64,000 nucleotides of DNA from Didymella arachidicola (taxonomy: Eukaryota > Ascomycota > Dothideomycetes > Pleosporales > Didymellaceae): assembly GCA_016630955.3 (NCBI GenBank), contig CM050001.1:248001-312000 (forward strand). The letters are read 5' to 3'. The stretch's first letter is position 1; every line of letters starts with the position of its first letter. Shown here in pieces: positions 44,516 through 56,244 of this stretch. The notes below the pieces were generated by a model. That model did not search any database. It saw only the letters and a list, made by a program, of their open reading frames with translations, and was not told where the DNA came from. The position numbers and the translations under genes were made by a program.

Positions 44516-45935
44516 CTAGTAGAAGCTCTTAAGTATTCGGCGCTCCTGCTGCGAGGAGGTATTCTGAGAGGCAGACAGCTCAGCGGTCCGAGCGGCAGCC
44601 AGCATCTTGGAACTGTTGTAGAGGCTGGCTTGCAGGCCATACTTGCTGGCAGTCGCTGAGTAAAGGTCCAAGTGGGTAAAGGCATCAGACTTGTAGTAGA
44701 TGCTACGACCGTGACCGAGGAGGTCGAGGTCCTCAAGTTCTTTGAGCACCCTGAGCACGTCATCTTCGTCTCTGAAGTCCTTGGTGTATACGCAGACTAC
44801 GAATGTTAGTATGACGTGTAGACGTAGTGAAACTATGCTTGAACGTACTCAATCGCTCGTCCTTGCCATCGTCGGGCGCGACTTTGGCTACAGGACCCAG
44901 GCGGTCCGTGATGACAGCTTCGACGACGGTCTTCCAAGTTCGGTTGACATCCATTTCTTTCGGAAACAGCATCCACTGGAAAGCTAGTTAGCCTATCGAT
45001 GCATTGATCTCAGCAAACAAGCAAGCTCACCTTTCCAGACAGGACACCCGTTTCGATTGCGAGCTTGGTCAAATTCTGCTGCAGAGCTTTGGCTTCCTGG
45101 TTCCAGGCTCGTGTGACGGTGCCCCGCAGGCCCAGTCGACCTTTCTCTTGGATCTCGTCCCGTCTCTGCAACGAGTCTGCCAGTAGCTTTGCACCGCGGT
45201 CCTTAAACGCGGCAATACGGGGAGCTAATGACTTGTCACGAGGATCGCGATATGGGTTTGCTGCCCAGATCCACTCGCAGGTTAGGGCTGACGTGCTGCG
45301 AGGAGAGGCACGTTTGACGAACGCTTCGGCGGTCTCACCTAACTGCCAGCAAAACGGTTGGCCTTCCATTGGATTGAAGAGCTCTCGACGTGACCCTGGT
45401 TCTGTTGAGGTCTCATGCTTGCGCTTGCCTTTGCCTAGCCTGGCGAGGCGCTCCTCTTCCATAGTTTTCCTATCAAGGCCAGAGAAACCGGGGAGTTTGT
45501 TAGCACGTGTCGAGGTGGTAAGCGGCATGGGCTTTTTGGTGGGCGTGGCATCGGCATCGGAGGTGAAACCCTTGCAAGCCTGGAGCTTTGTGGGTGACAC
45601 AATAGCATTCAAGTCCTTACTGTGGGATGACCAGAAGGCCTTGGGGGTGTTTTCGTTGCTGAGTGACTCCTGGTACTCTTGTTCGTTCTCGTCACCTGTC
45701 ATGCGGTCAGCATCACCCATCGATTGCAATTATGTCCACTGGCGAGCGATAAGCTATGCGAGTGGTGATGAGTTGTCATGGTGGCACGAGGCGTCTCTCG
45801 GGGTACGGCTGACTTTGATTGCTGGTGTGACGCATGACGTGATGTGTGCTGTGAGATGCAATTGTGCTCACCATAGAAACTCGAGTCATCAGAGATCCAT
45901 CCAGCACCGACAACCAAATCCTCTGTCGCCGCCAT
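44516..45935 (-). CDS. DUF1917 / UPF0696 (BLES03-like) protein
   Basis: Member of a eukaryotic family with an eIF4E-like fold and no established role. Four exons: 45872-45935, 45031-45695, 44849-44975 and 44516-44796, with introns of 176, 55 and 52 nt; 378 residues. The first exon encodes MAATEDLVVG to DDSSFYG. The conserved core is WIWAANPY, a helix with TRAWNQEAKALQQNL, then GKWMLFPKEMDVNRTWKTVVEAV, LGPVAKVAPDDG and LICVYTKDFRDEDDVLRVL, assembled across three splice joints. The frame is kept at each. It is divergent from DNA primase with 219 bp between starts. Confidence 0.88.
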
Positions 45936-46154
45936 GTTGTCAGATTGGGACGCTACAGCGATGGTTGGGGATGATGTGATTGGAAGGGTTCCGAGTGGGT
46001 ACGCCGCGTGTGGGTGATGACGGGCGCGCTAGCAGCCGGAAGGGGAAGCGACGATTCAATTTACGCGTGAAGTCGCGCTAATGCGTCGACGCGTCAGGCA
46101 GTTGAGGAAGTTGCTCCAATAGCAACCAAATCATACAACAAACATACACACAAG
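45936..46154. promoter_or_regulatory. Short divergent promoter, DUF1917 / PRI1
   Basis: 219 bp between opposite start codons. An MluI-like ACGCGT is absent as an exact site, but ACGCGTC and TACGCGTG-type sequences occur at about 46062-46090, near the core of MBF cell-cycle boxes that often control replication genes. Weak evidence only. Confidence 0.4.
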
Positions 46155-47712
46155 ATGCCACACTCTGTAACGCCAGAATCGACTCAGGTGGACGATTCGT
46201 CACGAGAGATGTCACAGGTGGACGGTGCCAAAGCAGAGCCGGATACACAGGATGCAACAATGGAAGATGCGCCGAGCCCAGCAGCGCCCGCAGAGAAGGC
46301 AAAGGTCAGCCTGGAGGACATGTTCGACGATGATGAGGACGATGAGGACGGCGAATTCGCATCGAGCGCGCCTGTCAAGTCTGAGGAGGAGTCACCACAG
46401 CCAGCGCCAGTGTATGTCCATGATCCTCCCTCGCAGACGCGCCCACTCACACAAGCACAGCAAGATCTCCAGTCGGTCACACTTTTCCGATCCTGAGATT
46501 ATGCGCGCCTTTTATCAGCGCCTCTTTCCCTTCCGCTACCTCTTCCAATGGCTGAACCACGGCCCAGTTCCGCAGAACGACTTCGCCCATCGAGAATTCG
46601 CCTTTACGCTTCCCAACGATGCCTACCTACGATACCAGTCCTTCCCGACCGCAGACCTTCTCCGCAAGCAATGTATACAAATGCTACCTTCCCGTTTCGA
46701 AATCGGTCCCATGTACAGCACCAACCCGCGCGACCGCAAGACACTCCGCAAAGCTAGTGCTTTCCGCCCTCTCATGAAGGAGCTAGTCTTCGATATCGAT
46801 ATGACTGACTATGACGACATTCGTACTTGCTGCACAGGGGCGTCCATATGCCACAGGTGTTGGGCCTTCATCACCATGGCTATCAAGGTTGTGGATGTGG
46901 CTCTGCGTGAGGATTTCGGTTTCTCCCATATCATGTGGGTATACTCCGGACGTCGTGGAGCACACGCATGGGTGTGCGACAAGCGTGCGCGGCTCATGGA
47001 CGATCAGAAGCGTCGTGCGATCGCTGGCTACCTCGAGTTGCTTAAGGGCGGCGATCAGGGCGGCAAGAAAGTTAACGTTCGACGGCCTCTTCACTCACAT
47101 CTCGAGCGCAGTCTGGACATGCTGAAGGATCACTTTGCAACAAGCATCCTGGCTGAGCAGGATCCATGGGCTTCGGCTGAGAAGTCTGCACACCTCCTCA
47201 ACCTCCTGCCAGACCCTACCTTACGCGCCGCGCTGCAGAAGAAGTGGGACTCGGCACCGAATCGCGCAAGTGCGAGCAAGTGGGCAGACATCGATAATGT
47301 GGCCAAGTCCGGTGCGCTTTCAAAATCGAGCAAGGAACTGCTTGAAGCAAAACAGGACATCGTGCTGGAATACACATACCCTCGCCTCGATGCCGAAGTC
47401 TCAAAGAAACTGAACCATTTGCTCAAGAGTCCATTCGTCATTCACCCCGGCACCGGTCGTGTTTGTGTACCGATCGATACAAGGAAGGTCGAGGAGTTCG
47501 ATCCGCTGTCCGTTCCAACAGTCACACAACTGCTGCAAGAGATCGACGAGTGGAAGGGCGAAGAAGGTGATAAGAAGGTGCAGGATTGGGAGAAGACAAG
47601 TCTCAAGCCATACGTGGACTACTTCAGAAAGTTCGTGGCAGGCTTGATGGATGAAGAGAAGCCAGCGCTGAAGAGGGAGAGACAAGAAGGTGCTGACGCT
47701 ATGGACTTCTAG
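46155..47712 (+). CDS. PRI1: DNA primase small (catalytic) subunit
   Basis: Makes RNA primers for DNA polymerase alpha at replication origins and lagging strands. Exons 46155-46411 and 46461-47712, intron 46412-46460 (49 nt); 502 residues. The intron lies where two frames cross: exon 1 is acidic and disordered (SLEDMFDDDEDDEDGEF), and exon 2 begins KISSRSHFSDPEIMRAFYQ. Catalytic acids Asp197 and Asp199 are in ELVFDIDMTDYDD. Zinc ligands are in CCTGASICHRCW, and the nucleotide-binding motif in YSGRRGAHAWV. Longer than yeast Pri1 mainly because of the acidic N-terminus. It converges with the GT34-like gene, 173 bp apart. Confidence 0.95.
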
Positions 47713-47885
47713 ACAATGGAGCGCAATGGCATATGAGGCGCGTTGCATGACTTGAATGTTGGAGTTTGGCGTTCACTGCAACCTCTGGGCACGGTGACAT
47801 GGTTTGATAGCTTACGCACTTTTGGATCAAACCTTTTTTGTATACCCAATGCTGACAGCACACTCTCAGTGTCGTGAATGGTTCT

Positions 47886-48921
47886 TCACTTCCAAACCCT
47901 AGCTCCTATGTCCGCACAGATGTCATCGAACCTCTCGCCTTGAGCTACGCGCTCCCAGTACTCCCTGATCTCCGCATCGTAACTCGTGTCGGCCAGCGGC
48001 TTGTCCCACTCTGAGTTGGTGCTATTGGCGATCGCTAGATACTTTTCCATACGCTCCGACCTCTTCCCATCGCGATCAGACGCAAAGTGAATGAGCAGAC
48101 TGCCCGTTCTCGCTGCCGCTGGACTCGCAGCGTGCTTCGCACTTGTCGGCGGCGGAAACCCATCAAACCAGCGCTGCGGCACGTACGCCACACTGCTATT
48201 CCACCATGGCTATCAGTCACATCAGCCATTTGTCTTCACAAGCGCAAAGCAAACAAGGACTCACACGCGCAATGACCATCTCCATAGCACTCTGCTCGGA
48301 GTACGTCAGTTCCACATCCGGCGCACACTCCCTCACACTCAACGCACTCGCACACTGTCCCACTTTCACAAAAAACACCCGGTTGTTCAACCCATTCCTG
48401 TCCTTCGCCACCACCAGATTCACATGCCCAAAAGTATCCTCTGGGGGCAGGAATATACTTAGGGGTATTTGCGCGTTCATGAGCACTACGTCGCGGTCGT
48501 GCCACATCAGCCAGTCCAAGCGCTGGTCGGAGGGTTTCGAGAGTTCGGCGCCAAGGACCGTGAGCAGGAAGCCGTGTTTTGCCCATAGACCGCGGATCAT
48601 GTGCTCGCGCAGCACGTAGTGTGAGAGGGAGGTGCTGTGCAATTGCAAAGCCCAGATACTGATGGCAAGCGTGAGTGTACCGGCGAGTAGGAGGTATCTG
48701 AGCAGTTGGTTTCGTGAGATCTGCTGCCGGCTGTGGATTCCATGGGTAGCAGCGGGTAGGAGCTTGGGGCTTCCGGTTGCATTGCCCGTTTTCACAAACC
48801 TTCTCAACAGCGATAATCTTGGGAGAAGCGCGATGAGAGCGACGCTTGACAGATCATACGACCTACGTCTTCTATCATACGAGATTGGAAAGGAGAAGGC
48901 TCTCAGTAAGCCATCAGCCAA
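47886..48921 (-). CDS. Short GT34-like glycosyltransferase (Gma12/Mnn10 family)
   Basis: GT34 enzymes add galactose or mannose in the Golgi. Exon 1 48265-48921, intron 48210-48264 (55 nt), exon 2 47886-48209; 326 residues. One hydrophobic anchor sits at about 78-95 (LLLAGTLTLAISIWAL), giving a type II Golgi topology. Family motifs: LWAKHGFLLTVL, then RLDWLMWHDRDVVLMN (a DXD-like HDRD), IFLPPED, NLVVAKDRNGLNNRVFFVKV, the spliced RPWWNSSVAYVPQRWFDGF, and GSLLIHFA. The stretch between anchor and WLMWHD is shorter than in typical members, so the usual N-terminal Rossmann strands seem missing or lie in unrecognised exons. Activity is uncertain. Confidence 0.75.
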
Positions 48922-49409
48922 ACTTCGTCACTCTGTCACGGTTGTCATGCTTGACAGGATCAGGTTGTTGTGATCTACAATGAGAATGATAGTGTCGAAG
49001 CGAACAAAAGAAAGTACTCATGCAAGCTTCCATATCTAGCAGTACTTTTCCGTCAGTGGATAATACTTTCGCTTGAGACATGTCGAATGAGCGTGGTCTT
49101 CCGGGACAATGCAAAATATGAATGTGCTTAGGAACAGCGGACATACGCATCTTCCCGATATTCCCAAAACAAACAGATAAAGCAAAAATTGGAGAGCACC
49201 CTCGCGTGATGCCGTAGAAGCAAGAGTGGTGTCTGTGACATAGTGTTGTGCAGCACGCGCTCAACACGCGTCAGAGACAGCCCCACATCCACATCTTCGC
49301 CCACACGCAGCCACTCCAAATTTCGAACGTTGCTCCGCGCCGCACAGCTCGCACGAAAGCGCAAAAAAAGTAATTCGCGTGATCCCAATCTCTCGGGCAC
49401 GGAAGCTAG
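48922..49409. other. Intergenic, GT34-like promoter side
   Basis: 488 bp with no gene. It contains the A7 tract at 49363-49369 that serves as the likely stop signal of tRNA-Phe on the minus strand. Confidence 0.5.
49363..49369 (-). terminator. Pol III terminator of tRNA-Phe
   Basis: Seven A on plus, so T7 on the transcribed sense of the tRNA, 41 nt past its 3' end. It is the first T run of four or more that I see downstream. Confidence 0.65.
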
Positions 49410-49496
49410 TGTCGCTTCTGTGGATCGAACACAGTACCTCCAGATTTAGTGACTGAGAACTTCAGTCTGGCGCTCTCCCAAGTGAGCTAAAGCGAC
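49410..49496 (-). tRNA. tRNA-Phe (GAA) with 14-nt intron
   Basis: On the minus strand the ends pair as a seven-base acceptor (GTCGCTT with AAGCGAC), with discriminator A at 49410. The D arm is AGCTC...GAGC, and the anticodon stem CCAGA/TCTGG encloses CTGAAG. A 14-nt intron (TTCTCAGTCACTAA) follows one base after the GAA anticodon, the standard place. The T arm is CTGTG TTCGATC CACAG. Removing the intron leaves 73 nt, very like other fungal tRNA-Phe. Internal A and B boxes are intact. Confidence 0.96.
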
Positions 49497-50733
49497 TGGA
49501 AGGCAATTACCTGATGTGGTAATTGTTGAAGACTGCACTGATTGCAGCAGCTGTAATGCAAGCGACTATGGCTGCTACCCGTAAGTCGGTGGAATTGTGC
49601 GGCAAGCATGGTGGAATGATGTGTCCAGGGGCTGTGAACGGGTTGTGGAGGATCCACATTGGGTTGGTGGACGAGGCGCGAGCCGTGCACTGAGCGCTGG
49701 AGGTCTGCACGCATACGCAGAGGCAGCAATAGCAGTAACGACAAAATCGCTTCTGATCCGCATAAAATCTCACATTCCATTATCTAAGATGCAGCACACT
49801 TGATTGCCAAATTTTTACGCCAATCTACTAGTGTTGGCCCTCACAATGATTTTTTGTCGTTCTACGTCTCTGGTCTGAAATCACGAAATCTACCCGCACT
49901 TTCTTCACTGTCATTGCAAGTCGGCCACAACAGCGGACCTCACACTACTGCTTAAATTGACATTTAATAGGAGTGGATATCGTGGGTCTTTTCGCTATAT
50001 CACATCTTAGTGAACTGGATGACGTTGCAGGAGAGACAGCTATCGCAGAGTCTTGTAAGAAAGCAACATCGACATACAAGAACAGAACATGCACAATACA
50101 CGAACTTGGTAGATTTCTGCAGCCAGATGTGTCTAAAAGTTGTCGAATCAGCAGGACGTCTTACAGCTGGTAGTGCAGTATTACTCCATTAGGCCATCCA
50201 TGGTTTACGCGTGCGCAGGACTCTAGACATATTCTCGAAGTAGATGAGGAGTATGCCAAGGGTACGTTGGCAGGTACTTCGTTTCAGTACAGTTCATGGT
50301 TGCAACAGAGCGAGCGTGATTTGATGGGTAATATCAGTGGTTTCAGCTGCGTTCGTAGCATTGGGACGAAATACGGACTGCCAATGCCAGATAGTACTAA
50401 ATGGCAGCAGATGGATCTCTACAGAAGCGCTTTTGTCGTCAGCAAGGGAGCTAAATACAATCGTCGAAGTCCAAAAAGTAATCGCCGTCGGCGTCTTTGG
50501 CGCAAACTCATACAGAACATGTGCCGCCAATAATCCTTGAAGCCTACAGTACACCTCCAAGTCTGATCTGTATCGCGACACAAGCGGAGTTGCTCCAGCA
50601 TTCGGGCCGAATTTCTCACTTACTCCGTCACCGCACGACCAACCCCACCTCGACCCTTCGCATCAACAAAAAAAAAGGTCTCCCCACCAGCAAAAAGATA
50701 TCCTGGGGTGTTCGACTTCTATCGAACGAATGC
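49497..50733. other. Intergenic between two tRNA genes
   Basis: 1.24 kb with no recognised protein gene or repeat. Short frames only. A-runs at 50668-50676 and 50692-50696 lie just past the 3' end of tRNA-Leu. Confidence 0.5.
50692..50696 (-). terminator. Pol III terminator of tRNA-Leu
   Basis: T5 in the sense of the tRNA, 38 nt beyond its end, backed by a T9 at 50668-50676. Confidence 0.65.
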
Positions 50734-50845
50734 TGATGAGGACGGGACTCGAACCCGCGCCACTTTCGTGACCAGGAAGCTGATTGCTCAGCAGTGCTAA
50801 GGAGGGACCTTAACCTGGCGCCATAACCAACTCGGCCACCTCACC
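50734..50845 (-). tRNA. tRNA-Leu (AAG) with about 30-nt intron
   Basis: Acceptor GGTGAGG pairs with CCTCATC (one G-U), discriminator A at 50734. The D arm carries TGGCCGAG and TTGGTTA. The anticodon stem CCAGG/CCTGG encloses TTAAGG, so the anticodon reads AAG. An intron of about 30 nt follows position 37. A long variable arm (TCACGAAAGTGG) marks class II (Leu/Ser). The T arm is GCGGG TTCGAGT CCCGT. Leu is chosen over Ser by the anticodon. Confidence 0.95.
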
Positions 50846-51144
50846 TTGATGATTTGATGAAGAATCTGGGAGTTAGTCAAAATTCAATGTAAGCGAATAA
50901 ACCGAAGATGGATGTCTTTGCGCAGCATGGCGCTAGAGGAGTTGTGGGGCATGCACCCGACTAAGCTAGTGTGCCGCACGCACGTGCCATACTCACGAAC
51001 ATCAAAACCTCAATCGTTGATACAGCTACTATACGAGCCTCACGTCAATTGCAGCTTCATACAAGACGCCAGCTAGACCCCACACTTCTCGAAATTGTTT
51101 GCATGGCTGTAATTGCGAAAGGAGGCAGTGATGATAACGACTGC
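50846..51144. other. Intergenic, nothing recognised
   Basis: 299 bp between the tRNA 5' end and the 2EXR/F-box-like gene stop. Confidence 0.5.
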
Positions 51145-52530
51145 CTAACCTAAGCTAAAGACATTCAAACGCCGCGGCGCAACAGCCTCAGAAACGACAT
51201 CTCTGATATCCGACCATCGCCGTGAATCCTCCTGTGTGGCATTCGCGCTTTGTGCTAGGTTTAAGGCGCCATCGCGCTGGATTAACTCCTTCATCAACGG
51301 CTGTGACAGGATCTCCTTCCTCAAGAGCGCTGGGTCACTGATCGAATGCCGAAAGTGCGTCATGTCCCAAACGATCTTTGGCCCCTCACTCGGCAGCTGG
51401 GCGTGAATCCACGCGAGCGTAAAGCGTTGACCGTTGTAGAAGGATGCTTGGTTCGGCCATCGAGCGCGCCCGTCGAGCAGATACAAGCTACTCGGGATCT
51501 TCTCGAACGAGATCAGGATAGTCTCAAGGTTCGGGAGCTCAGTACATATTCGCCGCAGTGACGAGGTGTCGAGTTGCTCCGCGTAGAAAGAGTTTATGGG
51601 TGAAGCTGCGTCTTCGGGGAAGATACGGAGTTCCAGCTGCGCGACCCTGGACTTGGCTGCTTCGCTCATCCTCATGACGCCCGTGACGTATTCGATTGAA
51701 GAAGTCCTCGTAAAATACGCCTGTATCCGGACGCCTCTCCTGAGATCCGGGTAGGCCTCGATATAGAGGGTCGATCCATTGAAGAAGCGATCGGCCGTCT
51801 CCTTGTAGAGCGCTTTGCTTACGCGCATAATATCAAGATGAACTGGCAATCTCTGTTCTGAGACGTGCTTGTTTTCCACGAAGACGCGAAGAAGAGTATG
51901 AGCAGGGTAGAGATAATCATATGTCTCGCAACGCAGTTCAACAGGAAGCTGCATGAAAGCAAATGGCTGCACTGTTTGAGGTTAGTCGCTGATTGCATAA
52001 TGTAAAGATGAGCATTTCGACTCACCTTGACTTTCTGCACGTTGGTAGAACCCGGTGAGCTCTGTATTACAAAGCATGTCTAGCTCAGGTAACAACGGCC
52101 GTATGGAGGAGAATGTCGCAGCAGCCCTGGCAGAGACCGACATGTCTGGACACCAAGTCCCCGGTTTTGTAGGTTTGTAGATATACTTGTTCGTGAACGG
52201 ACGGCTTTGCAAGACCTCGCGATAGGCTTCGATGAAAACATGAGGGATCTTGCTCGGCCAAGAAAGGCTCTTGACGGCGAAGTATACATTCTCTGAGCCA
52301 TCCACGTATGTACGAGACAATGCAGGTTTAAGAATGTCATCGAATCGAAGTTCGTAATGATGTATAACAGGAGTTCGTTCGAGAAGCCTATGCAGTGCCT
52401 GCAGCCTCAGCTTGAGGTCACCAGCATTGGCCACCGTGAACTTCGAGCCATCGTCAACGAGCTCCTCATCATGGCAGTGACCGGGCTTTGCAATAGCGGT
52501 ACTGCGGTAATTATCGATAGTGACAATCAT
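51145..52530 (-). CDS. 2EXR/F-box-like fungal protein
   Basis: Unknown function. Exon 1 52026-52530, intron 51972-52025 (54 nt), exon 2 51145-51971; 443 residues. The splice joint gives QRAESQVQPFAFMQLPVELRC, and the following LPVELRCETYDYLYP (about 175-190) is the F-box/2EXR-like helix pair common in fungal proteins of this type. Such proteins may recruit targets to SCF ubiquitin ligases, or only share the fold. The N-terminal 168 residues and the C-terminal 230 show no further domain. A DIMRVSKALYKETADRFF segment after the box is typical of the group. Without the intron, two separate frames would be called. Confidence 0.75.
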
Positions 52531-53136
52531 CGTAGTTTAAGGTTTGGAGGGATGTATTGTAGATTTTTCGATGCAGGTCAACGGAGGTCGCGTAGCATAA
52601 GACCCACGAAGTGGCAAGCTGTCTCGGCCTGCCTCGCGAATGAGTCACATGATCAAAGCATGGCGGACGTAAGAGTCACGTTGTATCAGAATAGTGAGAT
52701 GCTCGCAGGGCAGGCAGGGCAGGCAGGTTATAATCGTGGTGTACAACTGCACGGCGCGTTGTCCTGTGAACTGCGGGGCCCGCTGTTGCTTCGGCGGTAA
52801 TTACTGTGCACGCGCCAGGCTCTCGGTGATGTCAACGTCTCCGAACTGATCCTCCCGCAGCAGGCGCATGCAATGCCCGAGCCTCAGGAACCACATTGCT
52901 TGAAACACGCGATCCACATGCAAATACTGTGCAGCTGACCGCCATCGAGCTTCCGTATATAGAAAACATAATCCAGCCTTTCCCAATCGCCCACCACGTT
53001 TCTTCCTCGCATTCCCCTACGCGTTGTTTACCGGCCGTCATCGCTCCCACCTCAGCTCTGCGCAGCTCCACCGAAGCGATATAGGAGTTGGCTCGGCTTG
53101 CTGCCCGAAGGCGGTATCGCCTCACAATTTGACAGG
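52531..53136. promoter_or_regulatory. Divergent intergenic, 2EXR-like gene / DDHD phospholipase
   Basis: 606 bp between opposite starts. A small GCAGGGCAGGCAGG tandem run lies at about 52705-52728. No gene is seen. Confidence 0.5.
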
Positions 53137-56100
53137 ATGTCAGGTCCTGCAGAGGGCAAGCAGGGCTTTCTCGCGGGGCTCTCGCCGTGGGGTTCACGAG
53201 CAACTACGCCGAAGCTTCCGGCGACACCAACAACAGCCGAAGCAGAGAAGACAAAGGGCAAGGAAAAGGAGAGGGAGTTAGAGCATAACGCCGGTGCACC
53301 TGGAACGCAGCGAGGTGGGGATCATGTAATAGACAGGAGACATCGTCTGTCTTTGAAGAGATACCCCCGAGACTGCCCTCCGCTTGCGGTGAGGTGGTTT
53401 CACGCGGTGGATGTGAGTATAGCAGGTGCCTTCCATGTATGCAACTGACGTAAACAAGTTGCCGAAGAGGAAGCCATTCTCAGAGCACGCCATCACCCCA
53501 GACAAGTCTCTCCCGAAACCCAAAAAGTGGATTCCTTTCAGCAAAGGTGATTCTCGCGCTATCGAAACGGCCTTCCAGAAGACAGCCGACGAGGCGGAAG
53601 CTGCTGAGCAAAGGAAGGATCTTCTAAGCCCAGTAACGCCTGTACATTCGTCTAACGAGCCGCCCAAAACTACAAAGGTCCCTGTGAACGAAGACTATCT
53701 CTTCGATGTCGAGATAGAGACACGTGAATTGGCTCCCACTTATTGGCTTGGTCCAGTGTACGATGTCAAACGAGGGACATGGTTCACCACGAGCGGAGAG
53801 CCTGTTGACGAAGGTCTCGCCCTACAGCTCGAGGAGGGTTATCTCAAGTGCAAGCCCTGGCGTTTCAGGAAGTCGGCGGATAAGCGGTCAGCCTCGCAGC
53901 CTCGGGCACGGCCTGTGTCACTTGGTGCGGGGGTCAGTGATGACTATCGCAAGGAACTAGGTCGACTCAACCGCGATTCTACCTCGAACCCGGTCACTCC
54001 AAGAGGGTCTTACGATAACCTTCGTGGCGAAGCCGCTAAGCAGCAGGATGGTTCCAGCTCAGGTGAGAAAGCAGCGACGCCAGACATGCCTGCCGAGACC
54101 CCGCGAACCCATAGACTCTTTGGTGCCCACATGAACTCAACGGTGACGTTCCAGGACGAGTCGACAGCATGGCTATTGACTGATGACATGTGGGCACGGA
54201 TGGGCAGTACTTTATACCAACGCTTTGCTGGTGGTGCACATTACGCTGGCTACAAATATCTTCGCGGATACACCGATCCCGACGAGAAAAAGAAGCCATC
54301 AGCTGCCGCCAAAGATCTCAAGAGCAAGAAAGAAGTAGAGCGACCCTCTACGCCGACGCAACACCTGGCCTATGGTTCGGACAATGAAAAGCCTGCCAAC
54401 AATGGCTCCGGTGGTGGCTCAGATGCCGAGACAACAGACAACGAGGGAGCGGAGTCACCGCAGGAGTCCAGAAGACGTACGCTAGAACGTCAGGTGTCGT
54501 CTCTGATGACTTCATCTCAGCCAGAATACCAGGAGAAGCAGGAAGAGGAGGCTCGCAAACGAGAAGAGAAGGAGATGCGCGAGGACTATAAGACGCAAGA
54601 CAAGCAGGAGCAGGGGCGCGAGATCGAACATCTGTTACTGGTGACTCACGGTATAGGGCAGCGACTGGGCATGCGTATGGAGTCGATCAACTTCATCCAC
54701 GACGTCAACACCATGCGAAAATCTTTCAAATCCGTCTATGCCAACTCACCAGACTTACAAGCACTAAATTCAGAGGTGGAATCGGAGACGAAGAATAGCC
54801 GCATTCAAGTTGTTCCCATTGTCTGGCGGCACCTGCTTGACTTCCCACAGCAGAGCCTCAAGCACAACCGCAAGGAGCACGACCTGGGCGATTTAGATCA
54901 TGAAGATCACGAGTTTCCAAGCCTCGAGGATATCACAGTGGACGGTGTGCCTGCTGTCCGGAACTTCTTGACCGATCTTGCTTTGGATATCCTGTTGTAC
55001 CAGAGTCCAGCATACAAAGGCCACATCTCCCGCATCGTAGTGGCGGAGCTCAACCGTATCTACCGTCTATTCAAGGAGCGCAACCCTAAATTCAAGGGGA
55101 GAGTTAGTTTGGTCGGTCATTCTTTGGGTTCGGCGATCATGTTCGACATCCTCTGCCTCCAGCGTGATGCTGCAAAACCCCGGTCCGGTAAACAACGTCG
55201 CCTTACCGAGGAGGGCCTGAAACTTGACTTTGAGGTAGAGGATTTCTATGCATTGGGATCGCCCATTGGGCTGTTCCAGATGCTGAAGGGTCGGACGATT
55301 GCTGCTCGACCAGCTTCAGCTTTTGTGCCCCCACAGACCCCTGCTACACCTCTCGACGATCCATTCTCCCCCCCAGCAGCCGAGCGCAATCATACTTTCG
55401 ACATCACTACCTCATCTCCACTCTGCAAGCAGACGTTCAACATCTTTCACCCCTCAGATCCAATCAGCTACCGTATCGAGCCATTGATTTCCCCTGCCAT
55501 GGCTGGACTGAAAGCCCAACCACTCCCGTACACGAAGAAGGGGATATTTGGTGCGCCAGCTTCACAAGGGCTCACTGGCATTGGTGCGCGTGTAGGTGAA
55601 GGCGTAACCAACTTTTGGTCCAGCATCGGTTCGGGCATTGCTTCTGGGCTACTCAATCGCAGTCTTGGTATTAGCGGGACAGATCTCGGGGATGGCGGTT
55701 CCGGTCAGCGCTCTTCTCGACCGCTCTCCGCTGCACCAAACGCAGCGACTGTGCCAGGAACCAACGAGCCGGTGGCTGCGTTCATCTCCGAAGAGCGAAG
55801 ACGACGCCTTGGAAATGAGCAAATTACCACAGGTGAAGATGGCGAACACCCTCCGACTCTCATCGAATCTGAGATCGAAACTTTATACTCTGGTTTCCAG
55901 AAGGGGCGTCAGAGCAGCAAAGTGGACGACATGGACAGAGTCGAGAAGGATCTCGAGTGGCAGGAGCTGGAAGAGCGAAGCAGGAAATTGAAGAAAGAAG
56001 AACAGAAAGTCAGGGCGCTCAATAGTAATGGACGAGTGGATTACAGCATTCAGGAAGGCGTAAGTGGACTGTAAACAGCTGTATATGACCTGTGACTGAC

Positions 56101-56244
56101 CTCCGACAGGCTTTCGACATCTCTCTTCTAGCCAGCATTGCAAGTCACCTTGCGTACTGGGCCGATGAGGACGTTTCTCACTTCATGATCTCGCAGCTCC
56201 TTGCGAGACACCGTGTCTTCAAGGAGAAGCAGGTCAGGGGTTAA
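53137..56244 (+). CDS. DDHD-domain phospholipase (PA-PLA1-like)
   Basis: Intracellular phospholipase A1 of the DDHD2/Ddl1 type, acting on phosphatidic acid and related lipids at Golgi, mitochondria or lipid droplets. Exons 53137-53412, 53459-56059, 56110-56244, introns of 46 and 50 nt; 1003 residues. The N-terminal region carries VRWFHAVD and a WWE-like region (PTYWLGPVYDVKRGTWF). The lipase core begins LLVTHGIGQRLG, with the nucleophile Ser647 in LVGHSLGS. The DDHD region spans LDFEVEDFYALGSPIGLFQML through NIFHPSDPISYRIEPL, with the conserved Asp and His residues present. The last exon restores AYWADEDVSHFMISQLL, the end of the DDHD domain; without it the frame stops early at 56074. Confidence 0.92.

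Noticed and set aside
46155..46500. Apparent frameshift at the start of the primase gene
   Set aside because: A 49-nt GT-AG intron at 46412-46460 joins the two frames exactly.
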